A stretch of DNA of 32,468 nucleotides from Acidocella sp. GTDB lineage: Bacteria; Pseudomonadota; Alphaproteobacteria; Acetobacterales; Acetobacteraceae. Positions 7,759 to 14,466 of the stretch are shown one piece after another; position 1 is the first letter of the stretch, and each line of letters begins with the position of its first letter. The DNA lies in the NCBI RefSeq assembly GCF_028687955.1, contig NZ_JAQTZC010000018.1, positions 1-32,468 on the forward strand. The letters run 5' to 3'. The position numbers and the translations under genes were made by a program. The notes beneath the pieces are model-generated. The model saw only the letters and a list, made by a program, of their open reading frames with translations, did no database searches and was not told the DNA's origin.

Positions 7759-8420
7759 GGCGATTCTTTTCTCATGGCGTCAATTTCGCGCAGCAATACG
7801 GCAGGATCAGGGCTGGCGCTGAAGCGCGCGGGAGCTTCCACCGCTTGCGCGAGCAAGGCTTGATAGGCGGTGCGCGTAATCTCGACGGCGCCGAAGCGGG
7901 CCAGATGGGTGGTGATGAACTGTGTATCCAACAGGGTGAAGCCGCCCAGACGCAGCCGCGCAAGCAGATGCACCAGCGCCATTTTGGACGCGTCCGTCGC
8001 GGTGGAGAACATGCTTTCGCCGAAAAAAGCGCCGCCCAGGCTGGCGCCGTACAGCCCGCCAACCAGCGCGCCGTTCTCCCAGGTCTCCACGCTATGGGCG
8101 AAGCCGAGGTGGAACAGCGCGATGAAGAGCCGTTCGATCTCCTGGTTGATCCAGGTCTCCGGCCGGTTCTCCCGCGCCGCGGCGCAGGCGGCGATGGTGC
8201 CGGGGAAGTCAACATCAGCCGTGACGGTGAATTTGCCACTGCGCAGGGTTTTCATCAGGCTGCGGGGCAGATGGAATTTATCCAGCGGCAGCACGCCGCG
8301 CATCTCGGGGTCGAGCCAGTGCAAAGTCTGGCTCTTGCGCGATTCCGCCATGGGGAACAGCCCCAGCCGGTAGGCGCGGAGCAGCAGGTCTGGGGTGAGG
8401 TTGAATGGCCGGGCGGACAT
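7755..8420 (-). CDS. aat: Leucyl/phenylalanyl-tRNA--protein transferase Aat
   Basis: The 221-residue enzyme adds Leu or Phe from aminoacyl-tRNA to N-terminal Arg or Lys of proteins, marking them for ClpS/ClpAP degradation (N-end rule). Family signatures are LLRAYRLGLFPMAES near the N-terminus, WLDPEMRGVLPLDKFH, HSVETWENGALVGGLYGASLGGAFFGESMFS, and LLDTQFITTHLARFGA. Length is normal for the alphaproteobacterial form. It sits on the minus strand opposite the neighbouring accBC run, and its stop overlaps the start of the exported protein gene. Confidence 0.96.
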   Translation of the reverse strand: MSARPFNLTPDLLLRAYRLGLFPMAESRKSQTLHWLDPEMRGVLPLDKFHLPRSLMKTLRSGKFTVTADVDFPGTIAACAAARENRPETWINQEIERLFIALFHLGFAHSVETWENGALVGGLYGASLGGAFFGESMFSTATDASKMALVHLLARLRLGGFTLLDTQFITTHLARFGAVEITRTAYQALLAQAVEAPARFSASPDPAVLLREIDAMRKESP

Positions 8421-8476
8421 GGGTGCAAGTTGCCATGATTTCTCTGCCGTGGGAAATTCTGAAAGAAAAAGACAAT

Positions 8477-8504
8477 AAAAAACCCTGGGCGTAAGGACCC
8501 AGGG
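8477..8504 (-). terminator. Rho-independent terminator (minus strand)
   Basis: Read on the minus strand, CCCTGGG-8 nt-CCCAGGG is followed directly by six T residues (A-run at 8477-8482 on plus). It lies between the microprotein gene (8636-8827) and aat, so it should stop transcripts of the microprotein gene and insulate aat. It leaves an approximately 130-nt 3' untranslated region. Confidence 0.75.
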
Positions 8505-8595
8505 GTGTTCGCGGACGTTTCCTGAACAGGCTGCGCTTATGCGCTTATTTGTTTATTTTTGTTGGTATTTGAGAGTGATTCGCATCCCAAGTCAA

Positions 8596-8612
8596 GCCCG
8601 TTTGTGGCGGGC
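8596..8612. repeat. Small hairpin after the microprotein gene
   Basis: GCCCG and CGGGC arms enclose a 7-nt loop, 24 nt after the stop codon of the minus-strand microprotein gene. There is no T-run; it may stabilise the 3' end of the transcript. Confidence 0.35.
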
Positions 8613-8635
8613 AGGGCCTGGGGGCGCATAATTAT

Positions 8636-8827
8636 TCAGCGTTCCGGGGAGGACATGGCCCAGGCATGGGCATGGACCAGCCCGTCGTCATAATCCTGAG
8701 CGGGCGCGGTGGCCTTACGTTCACGCGATTCGCGAGCCCAGCCGTGGGAATGCACCAGGCCGTCATCATAGTCATGGCCCTGCATGGTTTCGATGGAGGT
8801 TTTGGCGGTGATTGTCTGGGTCTGCAT
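8636..8827 (-). CDS. 63-residue protein with two DYDDGLVHxHxWA repeats
   Basis: The product has a polar N-terminus (MQTQTITAKTSIETMQGH) and then two copies of DYDDGLVH[S/A]H[G/A]WA, at residues 19-31 and 45-57, separated by a basic linker. It ends SSPER. It has no signal peptide, membrane segment or cysteine. The start is set by a clear CAGGAG ribosome-binding site 8 nt before the ATG. The two repeats differ at six codons silently and at only two residues, so the peptide sequence appears to be under selection and the gene is real. I do not recognise the family. The Asp/His pattern suggests metal binding, and small size plus repeats also fits a precursor peptide, but no maturation enzyme is seen nearby. 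It is divergent from the ScfR-like regulator gene. Confidence 0.75.
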   Translation of the reverse strand: MQTQTITAKTSIETMQGHDYDDGLVHSHGWARESRERKATAPAQDYDDGLVHAHAWAMSSPER

Positions 8828-8870
8828 GGCGGGTCTCCTGGGTAGGCTGTGAATGGGCGTAACCCAGTTA

Positions 8871-8968
8871 ATAATTTACAATTCACCGCGAAGCATAGCG
8901 AAAACTCGGCCTGGACTCTCGAAATAAGTGTTTAACTTTACTGTAAAATTTTGCTATATGTAAATTAT
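8871..8968. promoter_or_regulatory. Divergent promoter region with inverted TGTAAATTAT motifs
   Basis: The 10-mer TGTAAATTAT occurs at 8959-8968 reading towards the regulator gene, and in inverted orientation at 8871-8880 upstream of the microprotein gene. A near-copy, TGTAAAATTT, lies at 8942-8951. The region is AT-rich compared with its surroundings. The arrangement would suit an operator for the adjacent ScfR-like regulator acting on both genes; this is inference from position only. Confidence 0.45.
8932..8960 (+). promoter_or_regulatory. Possible sigma-70 promoter of the ScfR-like gene
   Basis: TTAACT at 8932-8937 and TATATG at 8955-8960 are spaced by 17 bp and resemble -35 and -10 boxes. 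A start point 6-7 nt downstream would fall at or next to the ATG at 8967. There is no Shine-Dalgarno sequence before that ATG, so the mRNA may be leaderless. Confidence 0.45.
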
Positions 8969-10358
8969 GTCAAAAACTGCCATTGGTAAAACCATTCGCC
9001 GCCTGCGCATGGAGCAGGGGTATTCCCAGCAAGGTTTGGCACAAAAATTGGGAATTTCAACGAGTTATCTTAATCTCGTTGAGCATGACCAGCGCAATGT
9101 CACCGCCTCGCTCTTGTTCAAGCTGACGGATATTCTGCACGTGGACCTTGCGGCGCTTTCCGGCGTGCAGGAGCGCGAGTTCGAAGTGGCGTTGCGCGAA
9201 GTGTTCGCCGACCCGCAACTGGCCATAGAGCCGGTGCCCGAGGCCGAGATTCAGGCGCTGGCGGCCGCGCCCAACGGCGCGCGGGCGATTCTGGCGCTGC
9301 ATCGCGCCCTGGCCGGGGCACGTGAGGAGTCCTCGGGCATCACCTTGCCGTCGGGGCGCAAGATCATGCTGCCCAATGAGGAGGTGCGGGACTTCTTCCA
9401 TGACCATGAGAACCATTTTCCGGCGCTGGAGGCTGCCGCCGAGGTTATCAACGAGACCCTGAACGCGCAGACCATCGGCAGCAGCCACGCGCTGGCCGAG
9501 CGGTTGCGCCAGGTGCATGGGCTGATTGTGCGGGTGCAGTCGCTCCCTGGCGCGCTGCGGGTGTTTGACGCCAAAGCCCGGCTGCTCACGCTCTCGGAGG
9601 ATCTGCCGCGCGAGAGCCGGGGCTTCCAGATGGCGTTCCAACTTGCCTTGCTGGAAGCGCGCGATGCGATCGAGCCGATCATCAAGGCCGCCAACCCCTC
9701 GTCGCGCGATGCCACGGAGCTGTTGCGCATCGGCCTACTCAATTACATCACCGGCGCGATCCTGATGCCCTATGACGCCTTTTTGGAGACAGCGCGGCAG
9801 CTGCGCTACGATGTTGACGCCATCGCGGCGCGTTTTGGCGTGAGCTACGAGCAGGCGTGCCATCGGCTCTCCACCTTGCAGCGCAATGGCGCGCGCGGCG
9901 TGCCGTTCTTCTTTTTGCGGGTGGACCCGGCGGGCAATGTCAGCAAGCGCTTCTCGGCCGCCGGTTTTCCCTTCATGCGCTTTGGCGGCACCTGCCCGCG
10001 CTGGATCGTCCATTCCGCCTTCGCCACGCCGGGGACCATCCGCGTGCAGGTGGCGCAGCTTTCAGCCACGGAGACATTTTTGTGCTTTGCCCGCGCCATC
10101 GCCGGTCGGCCCGCGCGCTGGGGCGAGCCGCCGCCGGTGCGCGTTGTGGCCATGGGCTGCGATGTCAGCCATGCCGGGGAGCTGGTTTATGGCGATGGGC
10201 TGGACCTGGCCACCGCGGCGGTGGGCATTGGCCTCTCCTGCCGGTTGTGCGAGCGCCAGGATTGCCGCTCGCGCGCGTTTCCGCCGCTTGCGCACCGGCT
10301 CAGCATCGACCCGCTGACCACCAGCGCCAGCCCTTACAGGTTCGAGGCAAAGACATAA
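8967..10358 (+). CDS. ScfR-type short-chain fatty acyl transcriptional regulator (XRE family)
   Basis: The 463-residue product begins with an XRE helix-turn-helix (about 5-62; RRLRMEQGYSQQGLAQKLGIS then TSYLNLVEHDQRN). The middle section corresponds to the ImmA/IrrE-like DUF955 region (about 160-310), and the C-terminal DUF2083-type domain has RFGGTCPRWIVH and a cysteine cluster GLSCRLCERQDCRSRAFP. This is the layout of the RamB/ScfR family, which in characterised members senses acyl-CoA-type metabolites and controls short-chain fatty-acid or glyoxylate metabolism. The canonical HExxH of DUF955 proteases is not visible, as is usual in this branch. It probably controls its own promoter and perhaps the divergent microprotein gene. 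Confidence 0.88.
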   Translation: MSKTAIGKTIRRLRMEQGYSQQGLAQKLGISTSYLNLVEHDQRNVTASLLFKLTDILHVDLAALSGVQEREFEVALREVFADPQLAIEPVPEAEIQALAAAPNGARAILALHRALAGAREESSGITLPSGRKIMLPNEEVRDFFHDHENHFPALEAAAEVINETLNAQTIGSSHALAERLRQVHGLIVRVQSLPGALRVFDAKARLLTLSEDLPRESRGFQMAFQLALLEARDAIEPIIKAANPSSRDATELLRIGLLNYITGAILMPYDAFLETARQLRYDVDAIAARFGVSYEQACHRLSTLQRNGARGVPFFFLRVDPAGNVSKRFSAAGFPFMRFGGTCPRWIVHSAFATPGTIRVQVAQLSATETFLCFARAIAGRPARWGEPPPVRVVAMGCDVSHAGELVYGDGLDLATAAVGIGLSCRLCERQDCRSRAFPPLAHRLSIDPLTTSASPYRFEAKT

Positions 10359-10430
10359 GCGGCGGGCGCGTCACCCCGCGCCTGGCAAGGCGCTGGTTTT
10401 AATCCGCCGGGCGCGCACCAGATAAGCGCC

Positions 10431-11402
10431 ATGTCCTATCCCATCTCAGACCATTACGACGGCAGGCGTTTCTTCAATCCCGAGCCCACGGCCCGCGCAC
10501 CCGATGGCCGGCGGTTGAGTTTTTTCAGTATTTTGCGGGCGCGGCTGCGCAGAAACCCGGAGACCTGGGCCAGCTGGCCCAGGCATGTTGAGAACAATCA
10601 CCATCCCGTTCCCGCGGCTGAGCCGCCCACCGTCAGCTTTATCGGTCACAGCACGTTTCTGCTCCGCCTGCCGGGGTTGAGCATTCTCACCGATCCGGTG
10701 TTTTCCGCGCGTTGCTCGCCCTCGCAATTCGCCGGGCCAAAGCGTGTCCGCGCGTCGGGGGTCGCGTTGCATCATCTGCCGCATGTCGATCTGATTTTGC
10801 TGTCGCATAATCATTACGACCATATGGATATCATCTCGCTGCGCAAACTGCGGGCGCGTTTCCCGAAAGTGCATATCGTGACCACGCTGGGCAATGCCGC
10901 GTATCTGCGCAAAAAGGGAGTCTCCGGTGCGGTGGAGCTGGACTGGTGGCAGAGCCACACCCATGGCGAGGCGGTGCTGACCGTGACGCCGGCGCGGCAT
11001 TTTGCCGCCCGCACCTTGTATGACCGCAATGCGACGCTCTGGGGCGGGATGTTCATTGAACATCTGGGCCGGCGAATCTATTTCGCGGGGGATACCGGGG
11101 CGACCAAATTCTTTGCTGAAATCCGCGCCCGGCTGGGTGCGCCGGATCTGGCCTTGCTGCCGATCGGCGCGTATGAGCCGCGCTGGTTCATGGAGCCGGT
11201 GCATATGAACCCGCAGGACGCGGTGCAGGCCTTCGCGGCGCTGGAGGCGAAGCGGGCCATTGGCATGCATTTCGGCACGTTCCAGCTCACCGCCGAGGCG
11301 ATTGGCGCGCCGGAGCAGGATCTGGACGCGGCGCGGGAGGCGGCGGGGATTACGGAGGATATGTTCTTCACGCTGGATTGCGGCGAGACGATCAGGCTTT
11401 GA
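10431..11402 (+). CDS. Metallo-beta-lactamase fold hydrolase, NAPE-PLD/RomA-like
   Basis: The 323-residue product has the metallo-beta-lactamase metal motif LLSHNHYDHMD (HxHxDH), the preceding FIGHSTFLLRLPGLSILTDPVFS, the later ITPARHF-like segment VTPARHFAAR, IYFAGDTG, and the end region IGMHFGTFQLT. This layout matches the NAPE-phospholipase D/RomA/UlaG-like branch, often annotated as Zn-dependent hydrolase or outer-membrane-related RomA. The natural substrate cannot be read from the sequence. There is no signal peptide, so it is likely cytoplasmic. Its last 11 nt overlap the 3' end of the convergent nth gene. Confidence 0.85.
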   Translation: MSYPISDHYDGRRFFNPEPTARAPDGRRLSFFSILRARLRRNPETWASWPRHVENNHHPVPAAEPPTVSFIGHSTFLLRLPGLSILTDPVFSARCSPSQFAGPKRVRASGVALHHLPHVDLILLSHNHYDHMDIISLRKLRARFPKVHIVTTLGNAAYLRKKGVSGAVELDWWQSHTHGEAVLTVTPARHFAARTLYDRNATLWGGMFIEHLGRRIYFAGDTGATKFFAEIRARLGAPDLALLPIGAYEPRWFMEPVHMNPQDAVQAFAALEAKRAIGMHFGTFQLTAEAIGAPEQDLDAAREAAGITEDMFFTLDCGETIRL

Positions 11403-12063
11403 GGTTTTTCTGGCCATAGGTGCAATAGGCCGCGCCAGGGCAGCGCCAGCATTCCGGCGTGCGGGCCTTGCAAACATAGCGCCCGTGCAAAATCAGCCAG
11501 AGATGCGCGGGCTTGAGCATGTCCTTGGGGATGCGCCTGAGCAAGGCGTCCTCCACCGCGCGCGGGGTGGTGCCCGGCGCCAGCCCGGTGCGGTTGCCCA
11601 GGCGGAAGATATGCGTATCCACCGCCATCGCCGGCTGGCCGAAAACCTCGTTCAGCACCACGTTGGCGGTTTTGCGGCCCACGCCGGGCAGCGCCTCCAG
11701 CGCCGCGCGCTCGCCGGGCACCGCGCCGCCGTGGCGCTCCAGCAGCAGCTGCGAGAGCATGGCCACGTTTTTCGCCTTGGCCCGCCACAGGCCGATGGAT
11801 TGAATTCGCTGCGCGATTCCGGCCTCGCCCAGCGCCACCATAGCCTGCGGCGTGGGGGCATCGGCGAACAGGGTTCTGGTCACACGGTTGACCGAGACAT
11901 CAGTGGCCTGGGCCGAGAGTACGACCGCGACCAGCAGCTGGTAGGGGGTGGCGTAGTCCAGCTCGGTGCGCGGGTCGGCATTGCCGCCGGAAATCGCCTC
12001 CAGAAACGCCCGGATGTCCGCCCGTTTCATCATGCGTTGATTTTTTCCCTTGCCCGTGGCCAT
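11392..12063 (-). CDS. nth: Endonuclease III (DNA glycosylase/AP lyase) Nth
   Basis: The 223-residue enzyme removes oxidised pyrimidines and cleaves abasic sites in base-excision repair. It shows LLVAVVLSAQATDVSVN, the helix-hairpin-helix LPGVGRKTANVVL with catalytic Lys, AVDTHIFRLGNRTG with catalytic Asp, and a C-terminal [4Fe-4S] loop with four cysteines at about 198, 205, 208 and 214 (C-x6-C-x2-C-x5-C). The start could alternatively be the ATGATG about ten codons downstream; neither has a strong ribosome-binding site. It is divergent from the DUF2244 gene with only 20 nt between. Confidence 0.95.
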   Translation of the reverse strand: MATGKGKNQRMMKRADIRAFLEAISGGNADPRTELDYATPYQLLVAVVLSAQATDVSVNRVTRTLFADAPTPQAMVALGEAGIAQRIQSIGLWRAKAKNVAMLSQLLLERHGGAVPGERAALEALPGVGRKTANVVLNEVFGQPAMAVDTHIFRLGNRTGLAPGTTPRAVEDALLRRIPKDMLKPAHLWLILHGRYVCKARTPECWRCPGAAYCTYGQKNLKA

Positions 12064-12083
12064 GTCGATACGATTTATGCGGT

Positions 12084-12599
12084 ATGGACGCGCAGACCGC
12101 CAGTGCGGGGAGCAAAAATCTGATTTTCGAGGCCGTGATCAAACCTCATCGCAGCCTGTCATACCGTGCCATGTTCATGGTGATGGGCGGGATGATCGCG
12201 GTTTCATTGCTGATGACCAGCGAAATGGCGCATCTGGGCGCCTGGCCCGTCATCGGCTTCAACATCGCGGACATGCTCCTGGCGGTCTGCCTGTTCTGGC
12301 TGAATATGCGCGCGGCGCGTGAACGCGAGACGATCAGCCTGAGTGCGGAGCTGCTGGCGGTCACCCGCACGGATGTGCATGGCCGGCGCACCAGCTTCTC
12401 GGTGGTGCCGGATTGGTTGAATGTGGTGCTGGAGGAGCGCCCCGGCACCGTGCCGAGATTGTTGTTCTCCTCACGCGGCAAGAGCTTTGAGGTGGCGCGT
12501 GCGCTGGGCGAAGCGCAAAAGCGCGAACTGGCCGAGGCGCTGAGCCGGGCCATGCACCGCTGGCGCAACCCCCTCTTCGACAACCCGCAACTGCGCTAG
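12084..12599 (+). CDS. DUF2244 domain-containing membrane protein
   Basis: The 171-residue product has an N-terminal LIFEAVIKPHRSLSYRA segment, two closely spaced transmembrane helices (about 27-46 and 53-72), and a C-terminal cytoplasmic part with WLNVVLEE and FSSRGKSFEVARALGEAQKRELA. This is the DUF2244 family of integral membrane proteins, common in Alphaproteobacteria, sometimes beside nth or cytochrome oxidase genes. Its function is not known. The divergent arrangement with nth is often seen in related bacteria. A chain of hairpins follows its stop codon. Confidence 0.85.
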   Translation: MDAQTASAGSKNLIFEAVIKPHRSLSYRAMFMVMGGMIAVSLLMTSEMAHLGAWPVIGFNIADMLLAVCLFWLNMRAARERETISLSAELLAVTRTDVHGRRTSFSVVPDWLNVVLEERPGTVPRLLFSSRGKSFEVARALGEAQKRELAEALSRAMHRWRNPLFDNPQLR

Positions 12600-12605
12600 A
12601 TCAAT

Positions 12606-12645
12606 ATTGGTTTAGCTTGAATCGCCAGATTCAAACTAAACCAAT
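12606..12645. terminator. Long hairpin after the DUF2244 gene
   Basis: Arms of 18 nt (ATTGGTTTAGCTTGAATC and GATTCAAACTAAACCAAT) with a single mismatch enclose a 4-nt GCCA loop, 6 nt past the stop codon. There is no following T-run, but the stem is long and AT-rich; it may act as a terminator or an mRNA 3'-end stabiliser. Confidence 0.5.
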
Positions 12646-12668
12646 GAAATGGATCGCAAAGTAAAGGT

Positions 12669-12700
12669 AGAGCGTGATTGATGCAAGGCAATCACGCTCT
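12669..12700. repeat. Hairpin AGAGCGTGATT / AATCACGCTCT
   Basis: Perfect 11-bp arms at 12669-12679 and 12690-12700 with a 10-nt loop. It resembles the AGAGCCTGAT hairpin of the dispersed repeat at 3404 and 21985 and may be a relative of that element. Confidence 0.55.
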
Positions 12701-12701
12701 A

Positions 12702-12752
12702 ATACCAGCCCGCCAAGAGCTTGACTCTCTGGGTTTGGTGGCGGGCTGGTAT
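12702..12752. repeat. 51-bp palindromic repeat, copy 1
   Basis: The element starts ATACCAGCCCGCCA and ends TGGCGGGCTGGTAT (perfect 14-bp arms). The entire 51 bp is present without mismatch, in reverse orientation, at 14416-14466. The pair encloses ppx. Confidence 0.9.
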
Positions 12753-12826
12753 AAGCACTCCAGCACCGTTGGTTTTTCATGGAAGTGTGACTTAACCGGC
12801 GTGTCTAAATCTGCGAGACAGGAGCC

Positions 12827-14335
12827 ATGAACGAGATGACCGCCGCCCAATACGCCATCCCCTCCGGATTATCGCGCCGCGCGGTGGTTGACCTTGGGTC
12901 CAACTCTGTCCGTCTGGTCATCTATGAGGGCGAGGCGCGCAACCCGGTTCAGATTTTTAACGAAAAGGCGGTTATCCGCCTCGCCAAGGGCATGACCAAA
13001 ACCGGCCGGCTGGACGAGGCGGCTTTGGAGCAGACCGAGACGGTGCTGCGCCGTTATGCCGCCATCGCGCGCGCCATGGGGGCCAGCCCGTTTGATGTGC
13101 TGGCGACGTCGGCTGTGCGCGATGCTGAAAATGGCGCTGAATTCGTCAAGCTGATGACCCAGCGGCTGCCGGATATGCGGATCAATGTGCTCTCGGGCGA
13201 GCAGGAGGCTGCGCTCTCGGCGGAGGGCGTGCTCTGCGGCATTCCGGGGGCGGATGGTGTGCTGGCAGACCTCGGCGGCGGCTCGCTTGAGCTGGTACGG
13301 CTCGAATCGGGCCGTGTGGGCCAGGCGGCGACGATCCCGGTCGGTGTGATCCGCCTTGCGGACCGCTCCGGCGGCGACTTGCTGAAGGCACGCGCGATTA
13401 TGACCGCGGAGCTGGAGCGCACGCCCTTCATCGGCGAGGCGGCTGGGCGGGATCTGTATCTCTCGGGCGGCGCGTTCCGGGCGCTGGCGCGGATTCATAT
13501 TGCCCAGACCGGCTACCCGCTGAATATGGTGCATCACTACACCATCGGCCGGGAGGAGGCGCGCGATTTGGCCGGTGTTGTCTCCGAGGCGGGCCGTAAG
13601 CTGATCGAGCGGATGCCCGGCGTGCCGCGCCGGCGCATCGAGGATCTGCCCTATGCGGCGGTGATTTTGCGGCGGCTGCTGCGTGTCTCGGGGGTCAGCC
13701 GTGTGGTGTTTTCCGCCAACGGGCTGCGCGAAGGATGGTTCGACCGGCTGATGCCGCCCGAAATCCGCGGCGAGGACCCGTTGCTGGCGGCCGGGCGCGA
13801 CCTCACGCGCGGTACCATGCGCGACGCCAGCCTGCCGCCCGAACTCATAAACTGGACCAACCCGCTCTTCCCTGGCGAGACCGGCCCGCAGCGCCGCCTG
13901 CGCGAGGCCGCATGCTGGCTCTCCGACATCGGCAGCCATGAGCACCCGGAATACCGTGCCGAACAGGCGTTTTTGCGCGTATTGCGCCAGGCCGGAATTG
14001 GGCTGGACCACCACGCCAGAGCTTTTCTCGCGCTGACCATGGCGCTGCGCTACGAGGCGCCGCCGGATGCCGTGTTTCTCGCGCCCGCGCGCAGCTTGCT
14101 GGACATGCACGCAGCCCGCCGTGCGGAGACCTTGGGCATTGCGCTGCGCCTGGCCTACACGCTCTCGGCCGGGACGCCGCAACTGCTGGCCGGAACCAGC
14201 CTCGCCATCGCGCAAGACCGCTTGATTTTGGGCTTGACGGAGGCCACCGGCGTGTTCGCGGGAGACTCGGTGCTGCGCCGGTTGGACCGGCTGGCGCAGA
14301 TGCTGGGGGTTGAGGCGGAAACCGAACGGAAATAA
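12827..14335 (+). CDS. ppx: Ppx/GppA family exopolyphosphatase
   Basis: The 502-residue product has the ASKHA-fold signatures of Ppx/GppA: VVDLGSNSVRLVIYEG near the N-terminus, LATSAVRDAENGAEF, NVLSGEQEAALSAEGV and VLADLGGGSLELV. A C-terminal helical (HD-like) domain follows from about 310 (WLSDIGSHEHPEYRAEQAF). It degrades inorganic polyphosphate from the ends and/or hydrolyses pppGpp; the length fits the alphaproteobacterial exopolyphosphatase. A good ribosome-binding site (CAGGAG) precedes the ATG. No ppk is in the window. The gene is bracketed by a perfect 51-bp inverted repeat and followed by a 42-bp palindrome. Confidence 0.92.
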   Translation: MNEMTAAQYAIPSGLSRRAVVDLGSNSVRLVIYEGEARNPVQIFNEKAVIRLAKGMTKTGRLDEAALEQTETVLRRYAAIARAMGASPFDVLATSAVRDAENGAEFVKLMTQRLPDMRINVLSGEQEAALSAEGVLCGIPGADGVLADLGGGSLELVRLESGRVGQAATIPVGVIRLADRSGGDLLKARAIMTAELERTPFIGEAAGRDLYLSGGAFRALARIHIAQTGYPLNMVHHYTIGREEARDLAGVVSEAGRKLIERMPGVPRRRIEDLPYAAVILRRLLRVSGVSRVVFSANGLREGWFDRLMPPEIRGEDPLLAAGRDLTRGTMRDASLPPELINWTNPLFPGETGPQRRLREAACWLSDIGSHEHPEYRAEQAFLRVLRQAGIGLDHHARAFLALTMALRYEAPPDAVFLAPARSLLDMHAARRAETLGIALRLAYTLSAGTPQLLAGTSLAIAQDRLILGLTEATGVFAGDSVLRRLDRLAQMLGVEAETERK

Positions 14336-14377
14336 GTGCTCATACCAGTCAGCCTTAAGGCTGACTGGTATGAGCAC
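14336..14377. repeat. Perfect 42-bp palindrome directly after ppx
   Basis: Both 21-nt halves match exactly without a spacer: GTGCTCATACCAGTCAGC... mirrored about the TTAA centre at 14355-14358. It starts at the base after the ppx stop codon. Its outer ATACCAG/CTGGTAT resembles the ends of the 51-bp repeats. It may serve as a terminator for ppx. Confidence 0.9.
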
Positions 14378-14415
14378 GGGGCTGGTGGGGCGGCCGCGCG
14401 CAAAATCAAGAGCTG

Positions 14416-14466
14416 ATACCAGCCCGCCACCAAACCCAGAGAGTCAAGCTCTTGGCGGGCTGGTAT
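14416..14466. repeat. 51-bp palindromic repeat, copy 2 (inverted)
   Basis: Exact reverse complement of 12702-12752. Its last base is the final base of the stop codon of the minus-strand flavin reductase gene (TGATACCAG in minus-strand reading). It also forms its own hairpin with 14-bp arms. Confidence 0.9.

Noticed and set aside
12869-14377. Minus-strand 502-codon frame over ppx
   Set aside because: Mirror frame of the ppx gene without motifs; ppx itself is well supported.
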